A DNA stretch of 64,000 bases from Pseudomonadota bacterium (GTDB lineage Bacteria; Pseudomonadota; Alphaproteobacteria; Sneathiellales; Sneathiellaceae), in assembly GCA_024743055.1 (NCBI GenBank), contig JANSXH010000006.1, forward strand, positions 1 to 64,000, read 5' to 3'. The first letter of the stretch is position 1. The number at the start of each line of letters is the position of its first letter. The notes under the pieces are model-generated. The model was given only the letters and a program-made list of their open reading frames with translations, searched no databases and was not told where the DNA came from. A program made the translations under genes and the position numbers. This document shows positions 56,047 through 64,000 of this stretch, in pieces.

Positions 56047-57729
56047 TTGAGCGACGAAACTAAAATCGAAAATTTACGCGGTGAAAAGGAGCGGTTTGTT
56101 GCCTTTTCATTTGCGGCGGCAGATTTGCTTATCGAACTAGACGAAAAGGGTAACATCTGCTTTGTGTCTGGTGCGGCCAAAGGCCTGACTGGTATCGATG
56201 TAGCTGATTTGAAGGGAATGAACTTCACTGATCTGGTTGATCCCCAAGATCAGCGTATTGTTCAGTTTATCCTCAAGTCCATGAAAGTAGGGGACAGGAT
56301 AACACCAGTCGCTGCACGCATGGATAAGACGAATATCTATGCGGTCATTGGCGCCTGCAAACTTCCACGCAATCATGAGCATATTTACCTCTCGCTAAAT
56401 GTCTCTGGGACTTCTGCCATCAAATCTATCTCCGAATATCGGGATAGCGAAACCGGTCTATTGGACCGCAATGACTTTCTCAAACTCGCCGACGATCAAA
56501 TGGGCCTCGCCTCGGAAACAGGCCAGAAGATTGAGCTGACTTTACTGCACCTGAATGGCATGGCCGCTATTCAGGACCGTGTTGACGAAAAAGAAATGGA
56601 AGCCTTCCTTGAGAAGGTAGGTCTGATGCTTCGGAGGTATTCCCTCGGAGGCGATTCTGCAGGCCGTCTCGATGACGACAAATATGGTATTATGCATAGC
56701 CCATCCATAGACGGGAAAATGCTCGAGGATGAAATTGCCAATCTCACAAAGAAAACAAAATTCGCAGAAGAAATCGAAGTAGCCGGGAACTCTCTAGAGC
56801 TTGAACAAGGTGATTTGTCCAGCAATAACGCCACCCAGGCTTTGATGTATGTCATCAATCGCTTTGTAGAAGGAGAAGAAGAGACCTTCGATATCAAGAC
56901 ACTTGCAGATGGCATGCAGAACCGGCTCGAAACAACAATGAACCGCATGCTTGCCCTCAAGTCAGTATTCCAAAACTACAAATTCAATCTGGTCTATCAA
57001 CCGATTGTCAGTATTGTCGACAAAGAAGTGCATCATTATGAGGCGCTTTCCCGCTTTAAAGACGGTGAATCTCCCTATGAGACTGTTATGTTCGCCGAGG
57101 AAACCGGGATTATTCATGACCTTGATCTTGCTGTTGCTAAAAAAGCGAAAGACAAGCTCACGGAATATAAAAAGCGTGGAGATATCATTCCGAAGCTTTC
57201 AATCAATATTTCCGGCCTGTCTCTTGAGTCCGACAGCTTTATCGACAGCCTTCTGAGCCTGTATGAAGGCGATACTGAAATCCGTGAGAATGTCAGCTTA
57301 GAAATCACTGAAACGGCAAGGGTAGGTGATCTGGAACGCGCCGAGCGGGTTATTCAGACCATTCGCTCAAATGGCATGGAAATCAGCCTTGACGACATGG
57401 GGGCCGGCTCCTCTTCTTTCCAGTATATTCGCGCTTTAACAGTGGATTACATCAAGATCGATGGAACTTATATGAAAGAGGTTCTGACAAACAAGAAAGA
57501 TGCGGCAATTCTGAAATCCATGTCCCGTCTTTGTCAGGAACTGAATATCGGTACCATTGCAGAAATGGTAGAAACTAAAGAACAGCTGCATGTCCTTAAT
57601 GTTCTTGGCGTTAACTATGGACAGGGCTGGTATTTTGGTAAGCCCCAAGCAGATATCGAAACCAAGCGCAAGAAGACGGGAATATCCCTCAATATGAAGC
57701 GCAAAGGGTTTGCGACGACCTGGTCATAA
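56047..57729 (+). CDS. PAS - degenerate GGDEF - EAL protein (probable c-di-GMP phosphodiesterase)
   Basis: A 560-residue cytoplasmic signalling protein with no membrane segment. A PAS domain lies at ~15-120 (SFAAADLLIELDEKGNICFV), then a GGDEF-like domain at ~130-260 whose active motif is degenerate (GRLDDDKYGI, i.e. DDDKY in place of GGDEF). The EAL domain at ~310-545 has HYEALSRF, NISGLSLESDSF, LEITETAR, LDDMGAGSSSF and AEMVETKEQL, so its metal and catalytic residues look intact. It should therefore degrade c-di-GMP. The start is TTG at 56047 with GAGGA 6 bases upstream. It is monocistronic with a terminator downstream. Confidence 0.9.
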   Translation: MSDETKIENLRGEKERFVAFSFAAADLLIELDEKGNICFVSGAAKGLTGIDVADLKGMNFTDLVDPQDQRIVQFILKSMKVGDRITPVAARMDKTNIYAVIGACKLPRNHEHIYLSLNVSGTSAIKSISEYRDSETGLLDRNDFLKLADDQMGLASETGQKIELTLLHLNGMAAIQDRVDEKEMEAFLEKVGLMLRRYSLGGDSAGRLDDDKYGIMHSPSIDGKMLEDEIANLTKKTKFAEEIEVAGNSLELEQGDLSSNNATQALMYVINRFVEGEEETFDIKTLADGMQNRLETTMNRMLALKSVFQNYKFNLVYQPIVSIVDKEVHHYEALSRFKDGESPYETVMFAEETGIIHDLDLAVAKKAKDKLTEYKKRGDIIPKLSINISGLSLESDSFIDSLLSLYEGDTEIRENVSLEITETARVGDLERAERVIQTIRSNGMEISLDDMGAGSSSFQYIRALTVDYIKIDGTYMKEVLTNKKDAAILKSMSRLCQELNIGTIAEMVETKEQLHVLNVLGVNYGQGWYFGKPQADIETKRKKTGISLNMKRKGFATTWS

Positions 57730-57735
57730 GCAAAA

Positions 57736-57767
57736 AAAAGAGCATGCCTCCGGAAACATGCTCTTTT
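57736..57767 (+). terminator. terminator after the EAL gene
   Basis: AAAAGAGCATG / CATGCTCTTTT is a perfect 11-bp stem with a 10-base loop (57747-57756). The A run and T run make it usable in both directions, so it may also serve nrdJ on the minus strand. Confidence 0.9.
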
Positions 57768-57847
57768 CTAAGGGAGTATAATAAACAGGCTATAGGCACC
57801 CAAGGAAAGATAACCGCACTTTCATTGCCACCTATTTGCTACTCTTA

Positions 57848-57907
57848 TACCAATCAATTGGTACGCTACTAGGTACGCTACTCTTTTACTCTACTGGGTA
57901 CGCTACT
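57848..57907. repeat. three copies of GGTACGCTACT with an inverted repeat
   Basis: GGTACGCTACT occurs at 57860-57870, 57872-57882 and 57897-57907. The first copy merges with an inverted repeat TACCAAT-CA-ATTGGTA (57848-57863). The cluster lies in the 3' flank of nrdJ beyond its stop. I do not recognise the element. Confidence 0.75.
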
Positions 57908-57965
57908 AAACTCGTTGTTAAACTTCCGTCCTAACAAAACTACTCAACACACTAAATTATTGGGC

Positions 57966-60900
57966 TTATGAGCAACCGCTTGTGGCACCACAGGTGTCAC
58001 ATTTCATACAGGTACCATTGCGAACGAGGGTGAAGTTTCCGCATTCTCCGCAGCTATCGCCTTCATATCCCTTCATGCGGGCTTCAAGAACTTTATCGAT
58101 CTTGCTGCTGCCACCACCAGAGGAGGTTGTTGTCGTTGCCGACACGTCAGCGACACTTGCCTGTACGGTTGTGACCGACACCTGCTCGGCTGCTTGAGCC
58201 TGGCTGGCGGCGTTGCTGGCCATCGCCGACAGTCCTCCTTGCAAGACTTCAAAATTGTTGGATCGGACATATCCTGTCGAGGCCAGATTGATGACATTGT
58301 CGAGAGGCATTTGGGCGTCTGCCAGTTCCTCTTCCGTCAAATGTGCCTGCTCCTCTCCGGTGCCAAGGCTGTCATTGCGCAAATCATCGACATTGACATG
58401 AGCCAGATCGTTGCGCCCCAGATAGGAGATAGCCAGCTCCCGGAACAAATAATCTAGAATAGACGTGGACATCTTTATGGCATCGTTGCCTTCCACGATC
58501 CCGGAAGGCTCAAACCGGGTGAAGGTGTAGGCTTCCACGAATTCCTCAAGAGGCACGCCATATTGCAGCCCAATGGAAATGGCGATAGCGAAATTGTTCA
58601 TCAAGCTCCGGAAAGCAGCGCCTTCTTTATGCATATCGATAAACAGCTCGCCGAGGCCGCCATCATCATATTCTCCGGTCCGCAAGTAAACTTTGTGGCC
58701 GCCGACAACGGCTTTTTGGGTATAGCCCTTGCGGCGGGTCGGGAGTTTTTTCCGCTCCGACACAATGCGCTCAACGATGCGTTCCGCAACCACATTACTG
58801 GCCGCCACAGGTGCTGATCTCACTTCTTCATTGATGTCCTCCAGATCATCTTCATCGAAGGAGAGGGCGCTGAGTGGCTGACTTAACTTCGAGCCATCGC
58901 GATACAAGGCGTTGGCCTTGAGGCCGAGTTTCCAGGACAGCAGATAAGCTTCCTTGCAGTCTTCCACTGTTGACGGGTTGGCCATATTGATGGTCTTCGA
59001 GATGGCACCGGAGATAAAGGGCTGTGAAGCCGCCATCATGCGGATATGGCTGTCAACGGAGAGCAAACGTTTGCCGATGCGACCGCAGGGATTGGCGCAA
59101 TCGAAGACTGAAAGATGCTCATCCTTTAGATTAGGAGCGCCTTCCAAAGTCATGGCACCGCAACAATAAGTGTTTGCTGCCTCTATTTCCTGCTTGTTGA
59201 AACCAAGGGCCGCCAGCATGTCGAAATTATAGTCGTTGAGATCGTCCTGATTAAGTCCGAGAGCATTGACGCAGAACTCCTCGCCAATAGTAAATTTGTT
59301 GAAGGCGAACTTGATGTCGAAACTTGTCCCGAGATCTGCTTCGATCTTCATCAGAATGTCATCGGTGAAACCTTTTTCACGCAAGGCCGCATGATTAACA
59401 CCCGGGGAATCTTCCAACGTGCCATGACCAACAGCGTAATCGATGATATCCTTGGCGTCTTTCTTGTTATAACCGAGATGAGCGAGGGCTTCCGGAACGG
59501 TGCGGTTGATGATCTTGAAATATCCGCCGCCAGCAAGTTTCTTGAATTTTACGATGGCGAAGTCCGGCTCAATACCTGTCGTGTCGCAATCCATGACCAG
59601 ACCAATGGTACCGGTTGGGGCGATTACCGTTGTCTGAGCATTGCGAAAGCCATGCTTTTCGCCGAGTTCTAGAGCGGTATCCCAAGCTTTGGTGGCCGCG
59701 TCGATAAGCGACGGCTCCGGGCAGTTCTTGGCATCGAGCGGTACCGGCAACACAGCCAGCCCTTCGTAATCCGCATCGAGACTATGGGCCGCCCGGCGGT
59801 GATTGCGAATGACACGCAGCATGTCCTTGGCGTTTTTCTTATAGCCAGGGAAGGGGCCCAATTCACCGGCCATTTCAGCACTAGTCTTATAGGCAACCCC
59901 GGTCATGACAGCGGAAATGGCGCCACATAGAGCCCGGCCGCCTTCTGAATCATAGGAAAGACCCTGGGCCATCAGCAGTCCGCCGATATTGGCAAAGCCA
60001 AGACCCAAGGTCCGGAACTTGTAGCTCAATTTAGCAATTTCATCGGAGGGGAATTGAGCCATCAATACTGAAATCTCAAGAGTGACGGTCCAGATTTTTA
60101 CTGCATGTTCAAAGGCTTCGACGTCAAAGCTCTTATCATTTTTACGGAATGTCATCAGGTTGAGAGACGCCAGGTTACAGGCTGTATCATCCAGGAACAT
60201 ATATTCCGAGCAAGGGTTTGAAGCGTTGATGCGGCCATCCTGCGGGCAAGTATGCCAGTCATTGATGGTGGTATCATATTGCAATCCGGGATCTGCAGAT
60301 TGCCAGGCGCTTTCCCCGATCTGTTCCCAAAGATCGCGAGCCTTGATGGTTTTGGAAACCTTGCCGTCGGTCCGGCGGATCAGATCCCAGTCCCCATCAT
60401 CGAGAACGGCCTGAATGAAATCGTTTGTCACACGCACGGAGTTATTGGAGTTCTGTCCTGAGACACTGAGATAGGCGTCGGAATCCCAATCTGTGTCATA
60501 GGTTGGGAAATCAATTTCCGTATAGCCCTGACGTGCGAACTGAATGACCCGCTGAATGTAGTTTTCGGGCACCATGGCCTTGCGCGCACTGATGATCGCC
60601 TTTCTGAGGGCCGGGTTTTCAGAAGGATTAAAGGCTTCATCCCCCTCAGCTTCATGGCAAGCTTTGATAACTTCGTTCAGATGTTTGTTGCAGAGCTTCG
60701 ATCCGGCAACGAGGGAGGCGACTTTCTGTTCCTCAACGGCTTTCCATCCAATATATTCTTCAATATCCGGATGATCGATATCGAGGGTGACCATTTTGGC
60801 GGCGCGCCGTGTTGTCCCGCCGGATTTAATGGCGCCAGCCGCGCGATCCCCGATTTTCAGGAAGCTCATCAAACCGGAGGATTTTCCGCCGCCGGAAAGG

Positions 60901-61631
60901 CTTTCCCCTTCGCTACGCAGGCTGGAGAAATTGGTGCCGGTGCCGGAGCCATATTTAAACAACCGGGCTTCGCGGACCCAGAGATCCATGATACCGCCAT
61001 CATTCACCAGATCATCACTGACAGACTGGATAAAGCAGGCATGGGGCTGTGGATGTTCATAGGAATTGACGGACTTCTTGAGCTTGCCGGTCTGGAAATC
61101 CACATAGGAATGACCCTGTGCTGGCCCTGTGATGCCATAAGCCCAGTGAAGGCCCGTATTGAACCACTGTGGTGAATTTGGTGCGCCCATTTGGCGGGCC
61201 AGCATGAAACGCATTTCATCAAAATAGGCATTTGCGTCTTCTTCGGTGTCAAAATATCCACCTTTCCAGCCCCAGTAAGTCCAGGTACCGGCGAGACGAT
61301 CAAACACCTGAGTAGCAGACTTCTCACCGACAATGCGTTCTTCTTCCTCAATGTCAGCAAGAGCATCCATATCGGGCTCCTGACGCCAAAGCCATTCCGG
61401 GACGTCTTCTTCTGCGACGGGTTTTAGCCGGGCAGGGACGCCTGCTTTACGAAAGTATTTTTGAGCGATGATGTCACACGCAACCTGTGACCAGGCAGCA
61501 GGCACATCGATATCTTCCAGTTTGAAGACGATAGACCCATCCGGGTTCCTTATTTCACTCGTCGTCTTACGAAATTCGATTTTTGCGTAGGGTGAAGAAT
61601 TCTTATCTGTAAAACGCCGCTCGATACGCAT
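57966..61631 (-). CDS. nrdJ: vitamin B12-dependent ribonucleotide reductase (class II)
   Basis: It makes dNTPs from ribonucleotides using adenosylcobalamin, aerobically or not. The 1,221-residue protein has [18 protein letters not shown] and [16 protein letters not shown] near the N-terminal third, [20 protein letters not shown] with the catalytic cysteine region (~480), [19 protein letters not shown], and a C-terminal extension with the TSCPD-like [20 protein letters not shown]. It ends in a cysteine-rich tail ([21 protein letters not shown]) that renews the active-site disulfide. It is a single-gene unit; upstream sites suggest NrdR and DnaA control. Confidence 0.96.
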   Translation of the reverse strand: MRIERRFTDKNSSPYAKIEFRKTTSEIRNPDGSIVFKLEDIDVPAAWSQVACDIIAQKYFRKAGVPARLKPVAEEDVPEWLWRQEPDMDALADIEEEERIVGEKSATQVFDRLAGTWTYWGWKGGYFDTEEDANAYFDEMRFMLARQMGAPNSPQWFNTGLHWAYGITGPAQGHSYVDFQTGKLKKSVNSYEHPQPHACFIQSVSDDLVNDGGIMDLWVREARLFKYGSGTGTNFSSLRSEGESLSGGGKSSGLMSFLKIGDRAAGAIKSGGTTRRAAKMVTLDIDHPDIEEYIGWKAVEEQKVASLVAGSKLCNKHLNEVIKACHEAEGDEAFNPSENPALRKAIISARKAMVPENYIQRVIQFARQGYTEIDFPTYDTDWDSDAYLSVSGQNSNNSVRVTNDFIQAVLDDGDWDLIRRTDGKVSKTIKARDLWEQIGESAWQSADPGLQYDTTINDWHTCPQDGRINASNPCSEYMFLDDTACNLASLNLMTFRKNDKSFDVEAFEHAVKIWTVTLEISVLMAQFPSDEIAKLSYKFRTLGLGFANIGGLLMAQGLSYDSEGGRALCGAISAVMTGVAYKTSAEMAGELGPFPGYKKNAKDMLRVIRNHRRAAHSLDADYEGLAVLPVPLDAKNCPEPSLIDAATKAWDTALELGEKHGFRNAQTTVIAPTGTIGLVMDCDTTGIEPDFAIVKFKKLAGGGYFKIINRTVPEALAHLGYNKKDAKDIIDYAVGHGTLEDSPGVNHAALREKGFTDDILMKIEADLGTSFDIKFAFNKFTIGEEFCVNALGLNQDDLNDYNFDMLAALGFNKQEIEAANTYCCGAMTLEGAPNLKDEHLSVFDCANPCGRIGKRLLSVDSHIRMMAASQPFISGAISKTINMANPSTVEDCKEAYLLSWKLGLKANALYRDGSKLSQPLSALSFDEDDLEDINEEVRSAPVAASNVVAERIVERIVSERKKLPTRRKGYTQKAVVGGHKVYLRTGEYDDGGLGELFIDMHKEGAAFRSLMNNFAIAISIGLQYGVPLEEFVEAYTFTRFEPSGIVEGNDAIKMSTSILDYLFRELAISYLGRNDLAHVNVDDLRNDSLGTGEEQAHLTEEELADAQMPLDNVINLASTGYVRSNNFEVLQGGLSAMASNAASQAQAAEQVSVTTVQASVADVSATTTTSSGGGSSKIDKVLEARMKGYEGDSCGECGNFTLVRNGTCMKCDTCGATSGCS

Positions 61632-61737
61632 CTTTTGCTTTCCAATCGCTCAATAATCACTGTTACCAAACCCTGGATGGCAGTTTTCGATGAAGGCCTG
61701 AACACCAGTCAGCAAACGCGTTCAGCTTTCCTCCCAG

Positions 61738-61753
61738 CTACTATATGTAGTGG
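61738..61753 (-). promoter_or_regulatory. candidate NrdR box (proximal) overlapping the nrdJ promoter
   Basis: On the minus strand this reads CCACTACATATAGTAG, matching the NrdR consensus acaCwAtATaTwGtgt at 12 of 16 positions. TATAGT inside it could be the -10 of nrdJ, with TTGGGG 16 bases upstream as -35. Confidence 0.6.
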
Positions 61754-61814
61754 TTGGCTCCCCCCAAGGGCGCTAGGATGGTGCCGTGGTGAAATAGTGA
61801 AGTCAAGGCTCTGG

Positions 61815-61830
61815 GCACAATATATTGTAG
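61815..61830. promoter_or_regulatory. candidate NrdR box (distal)
   Basis: GCACAATATATTGTAG matches the NrdR consensus acaCwAtATaTwGtgt at 13 of 16 positions and is nearly palindromic (CAATATATTG core). It is 77 bases from the proximal site, wider than the usual ~30-base pair spacing. Confidence 0.65.
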
Positions 61831-61844
61831 CTTTTCTTATTGAC

Positions 61845-61853
61845 TTATCCACA
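61845..61853 (+). promoter_or_regulatory. perfect DnaA box upstream of nrdJ
   Basis: TTATCCACA is an exact strong DnaA 9-mer. It overlaps the palindrome CCACATGTGG (61849-61858) and lies 15 bases beyond the distal NrdR site. DnaA control of ribonucleotide reductase is known for E. coli nrdAB; here it is inferred. Confidence 0.6.
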
Positions 61854-62100
61854 TGTGGCAGAATGTGGCAGTTCCGTGACAAAGTCTGTTTTCAGGTGCA
61901 ATAAATTTTCCCGGATTTGGTTGCAGAAAAACAACAGAGTTCGATTGTCCTGAATATTGAAACCAGAATCATTCGAAAATTTTGGCGGGCTGATTCCTTT
62001 TTAAACAAGAAGCGCCATATGAATTCTTGACTGGACGAAAGCGGGGGACAATGCCATATTCCGGGCAATTAGTGGTGACATACTGTCAGAAGAGTGAGAC

Positions 62101-62466
62101 ATGGCAACAATCGGTACCAGGCTGTTTACATGGCGAAAAGGCGAGTTGGTTGGAGAGGATCAATTTGGCAATCGCTATTATAAAGAAAAGGGCAAACCAA
62201 CGGGCCCCGTCGGACGGGAACGCCGCTGGGTTCTGTACAAGGGCCGCCCTGAAGCGTCTAAAGTACCGCCTGCCTGGCATATCTGGCTGCACTATACGAC
62301 AGATAAGTTACCGGACCAGCAGGACCTGGAGCAGGCCCCCTGGCAGGAAGAGCATATTCCTAACCTAACCGGAACGGATTTTGCCTACCGTCCAGGCGGT
62401 GCCATCGGAAATCAGAAAGAAAGACAAAAGGGTTCTGGCGATTACGAAGCGTGGACACCTAAATAA
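62101..62466 (+). CDS. NADH:ubiquinone oxidoreductase subunit NDUFA12
   Basis: A 121-residue accessory subunit of alphaproteobacterial and mitochondrial complex I. The sequence opens with TRLFTWRKGELVGEDQFGNR, continues YYKEKGK and GRERRWVLYKGRPEASKVPP, and has the hallmark AWHIWLHYTTD. No membrane segment is present, as expected for a peripheral matrix-side subunit. It stands first in a cluster with mlaD, a DUF2155 protein and (converging) aat, away from the nuo operon as usual in this class. Function is assembly or stability of complex I. Confidence 0.93.
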   Translation: MATIGTRLFTWRKGELVGEDQFGNRYYKEKGKPTGPVGRERRWVLYKGRPEASKVPPAWHIWLHYTTDKLPDQQDLEQAPWQEEHIPNLTGTDFAYRPGGAIGNQKERQKGSGDYEAWTPK

Positions 62467-62513
62467 CAAGCAGGAGTACCAGTGCTGATTTCAAGCACGG
62501 TAGGAGGAAGAAA

Positions 62514-62969
62514 ATGAGCAGTAATATAGTTGAGACAGTCATTGGTGCAGTAGTCCTGGCTTTCGCGACCATCTTTCTTGTTTTTGCCTATCGTACGGCG
62601 GATGTGGGCCCGAGAAGTGGCGGCATCGAACTGACGGCAGCTTTCGATAATGTTGACGGCATCAGTGTTGGTAGCGATGTCCGGATGAGCGGCATCAAGG
62701 TAGGTGCCATAGTTTCTCAGAAATTGGATCCTAAAACCTACAGGGCGGTCGTTGAGATTAGCCTCAATGACGATATTGAGTTGCCCGAAGATAGCTCCGC
62801 CAAGATTACGTCTGACGGCTTGCTTGGAAGCAACTATTTGGCACTCGAGCCCGGTGGGTCTGACGACATGCTCAAAGATGGCGGGACGATCTCCTATACC
62901 CAGAGCGCTATCAATATCCAGGACCTGATTGGCCAGGCTATTTTCAGCAGTGGCCAGGACAAGAAATAG
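62514..62969 (+). CDS. mlaD: MlaD, outer-membrane lipid asymmetry (MCE) protein
   Basis: The substrate-binding MCE protein of the Mla phospholipid transport system, tethered to the inner membrane. The 151-residue protein has an N-terminal helix (~residues 7-27, ETVIGAVVLAFATIFLVFAY) and an MCE domain (~40-120) with AAFDNVDGISVGSDVRMSGI, then VGAIVSQKLDPKTY and TSDGLLGSNYLALEPG. It ends with the helix INIQDLIGQAIFSSG. No mlaE/F genes are here. The neighbours NDUFA12 and DUF2155 are its usual alphaproteobacterial companions. Confidence 0.93.
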   Translation: MSSNIVETVIGAVVLAFATIFLVFAYRTADVGPRSGGIELTAAFDNVDGISVGSDVRMSGIKVGAIVSQKLDPKTYRAVVEISLNDDIELPEDSSAKITSDGLLGSNYLALEPGGSDDMLKDGGTISYTQSAINIQDLIGQAIFSSGQDKK

Positions 62970-63013
62970 CCGTTACGTCTTTTTTATCGCTTTAAATCCG
63001 GACTGGATTGTCG

Positions 63014-63424
63014 ATGAGTTTATTACGCCAGCTGGCGCTTTTGGCCGCTTTTATTCCAGCTTTCTTTGTCGTTCCGAACCTGGCGGCGGAATCTCTTGAT
63101 GGTGATATCGTTGTGCTAAGAGCCCTCGATAAGGTGACAGCCCGAACCAAGGATCTGTTTGTCCCCATTGATGAGACGATCCGGTTTGGTAATCTGACTA
63201 TTCGCCCCCGGAAATGCCTGAAAAAACCGCCGGAAGAGCCACCGGAAACCTCGACATTTCTGGAAATTGAGGAAGTCAATGAAGGCGAAGAGCCTGTACG
63301 CTTGTTCAGTGGCTGGATGTTTGCTTCAAGCCCGGCTATCAACGCCTTGGAGCATCCGGTTTATGATGTTTGGGTGATCGATTGCAGTATTTCCGCAGCG
63401 TCAGCATCTGAAGATAAAGAGTAG
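63014..63424 (+). CDS. DUF2155 exported protein
   Basis: A 136-residue periplasmic protein. The signal segment (residues ~3-24, LLRQLALLAAFIPAFFVVPN) is followed by the DUF2155 core: VVLRALDKVTARTKDLFVPI, TIRFGNLTIRPRKCLKKPPE and a C-terminal FSGWMFASSPAINALEHPVYDVWVIDC with two conserved cysteines. The function is unknown. ATG 63014 is preferred to a TTG two codons earlier. Its 3' end overlaps aat on the opposite strand by 64 bases, an unusually long convergent overlap. Confidence 0.88.
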   Translation: MSLLRQLALLAAFIPAFFVVPNLAAESLDGDIVVLRALDKVTARTKDLFVPIDETIRFGNLTIRPRKCLKKPPEEPPETSTFLEIEEVNEGEEPVRLFSGWMFASSPAINALEHPVYDVWVIDCSISAASASEDKE

Positions 63425-64000
63425 AAATTTCCGGTCGTTCGCAGGGCCTCTCCCAGAAGATTATGATATTCATCCCGATCAATCTCGATGGCCCCGAAAC
63501 GGGCGAGGTGATCGGTCAAAAACTGCGCGTCCAATAAGGTAAAGTCACCATGACGCAGTCGGGCGACAAGATAGACGAGCGCTACCTTGCTGGCATCCGT
63601 CACCCGCGTAAACATGCTTTCTCCGCAAAAGACGCTGGCAAAAGAGACCCCGTAGAGACCGCCAACCAGCTTGCCATCCTGCCAGCATTCAACAGAATGT
63701 GCATGGCCGCGCCGATGCAGCTCCGTATAGAGATCGAGGATCGTCTGGTTGATCCAGGTTGTGTCACGCCCTTCGTTGCCGGCGGCACATTCTTCCATTA
63801 CCTCCCGGAAGGCCGTATCCACGGTGACTTTAAAGGGAGATTTGCGGATGGTTTTTACCAGGCTTTTTGGAATGTGGAACTGATCCAGAGGGAAGATTCC
63901 CCGTCGGTCCGGATCGACCCAGAAAAGATCCGGATCGTCGCGGGAATCCGACATGGGAAAGATCCCGTTCACATAGGCATTCAGGATTAGATCGGGAGAA
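63361..64000 (-). CDS. aat: leucyl/phenylalanyl-tRNA-protein transferase (5' end outside window)
   Basis: It adds Leu or Phe to proteins with N-terminal Arg/Lys, marking them for ClpAP degradation (N-degron pathway). The visible part has SPDLILNAYVNGIFPMSDSR, which is the normal N-terminal region of Aat, still open at base 64000, so the gene begins to the right. It continues with DLFWVDPDRRGIFPL, HSVECWQDGKLVGGLYGVSF and FCGESMFTRVTDASKVAL, ending near DADAAEILQSITQTS. Reading from the internal GTG at 63972 would cut the conserved start. It converges on the DUF2155 gene. Confidence 0.93.
   Translation of the reverse strand, partial: SPDLILNAYVNGIFPMSDSRDDPDLFWVDPDRRGIFPLDQFHIPKSLVKTIRKSPFKVTVDTAFREVMEECAAGNEGRDTTWINQTILDLYTELHRRGHAHSVECWQDGKLVGGLYGVSFASVFCGESMFTRVTDASKVALVYLVARLRHGDFTLLDAQFLTDHLARFGAIEIDRDEYHNLLGEALRTTGNFYSLSSDADAAEILQSITQTS

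Larger units (their letters stand above)
61632..62100. other. nrdJ / NDUFA12 divergent intergenic region
   Basis: There is no credible gene in these 469 bases. The left part holds candidate NrdR boxes, a promoter and a DnaA box for nrdJ. There is no GCCACTG or other core of a cobalamin riboswitch, although nrdJ needs B12. The right 200 bases must promote the NDUFA12 gene; TTGACT at 62027-62032 is a possible -35 but I cannot find a convincing -10. Confidence 0.5.

Noticed and set aside
60654-61175. A 173-codon plus-strand frame within nrdJ
   Set aside because: Lies entirely within the conserved N-terminal part of the reductase; no motif.

Overview
The window is ordinary chromosomal DNA of an alphaproteobacterium with about 50% GC. 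The evidence is the gene content: HdaA beside ppk/ppx, purM-purN divergent from a DUF2066 protein, an NDUFA12-mlaD-DUF2155-aat block, a 1,221-residue B12-dependent ribonucleotide reductase, class II DAHP synthase, and a RutR-controlled reductive pyrimidine pathway. A marine member of the Rhodospirillales/Sneathiellales type would fit, but the genus cannot be fixed from this stretch. I see no rRNA, tRNA, CRISPR array, insertion sequence or prophage.

Layout. 0-3.5 kb: two unrecognised membrane proteins around an ABC-F gene (uup) split by one in-frame TAA. 3.5-15.4 kb: a pyrimidine catabolism cluster with a RutR-type regulator, preT-preA dihydropyrimidine dehydrogenase, an M20 amidohydrolase, a four-gene ABC importer, an AllA-like cupin, dihydropyrimidinase and a nitrilase-type beta-ureidopropionase. 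Its two divergent promoter regions carry the same 16-bp operator. 15.4-19.8 kb: a DMT transporter, a crotonase-fold protein, a small hypothetical, an Fe-S type uracil-DNA glycosylase relative, a lipoprotein lipase and phosphoglycolate phosphatase. 19.9-24.4 kb: glmU-glmS for amino-sugar synthesis, converging on cfa. 24.4-29.3 kb: a PAS protein, a cation diffusion facilitator, gabD and gor.

29.4-41.2 kb: a long plus-strand run of aroG, a nicotinate phosphoribosyltransferase relative, an MFS transporter, nadE, gltX, cysS, a citramalate synthase, trmJ and an epoxide hydrolase-like protein; many of these genes touch or overlap. 41.2-44.1 kb: rpsD with a clear promoter and terminator, a DUF202 protein, and purM-purN. 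44.1-54 kb: DUF2066, a CDP-alcohol phosphatidyltransferase, an AI-2E/PerM permease, hdaA, an SDR lacking the usual Tyr/Lys, a DUF2147 protein, ppk1, ppx, and rnd on the other strand. 54-57.8 kb: aspS and a PAS/degenerate GGDEF/EAL protein. 58-64 kb: nrdJ with candidate NrdR and DnaA sites upstream, then the NDUFA12-mlaD-DUF2155 genes and aat, which runs off the right end.

How the genes work together. The clearest unit is the RutR regulon. The importer brings in a pyrimidine or ureido compound, PreTA reduces the ring, HydA opens it, and one or both amidohydrolases release beta-alanine, CO2 and ammonia. The rest is housekeeping: NAD synthesis, aminoacyl-tRNA charging, cell-wall precursors, polyphosphate turnover and dNTP supply. 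The nrdJ upstream region suggests coupling of dNTP production to DnaA and NrdR.
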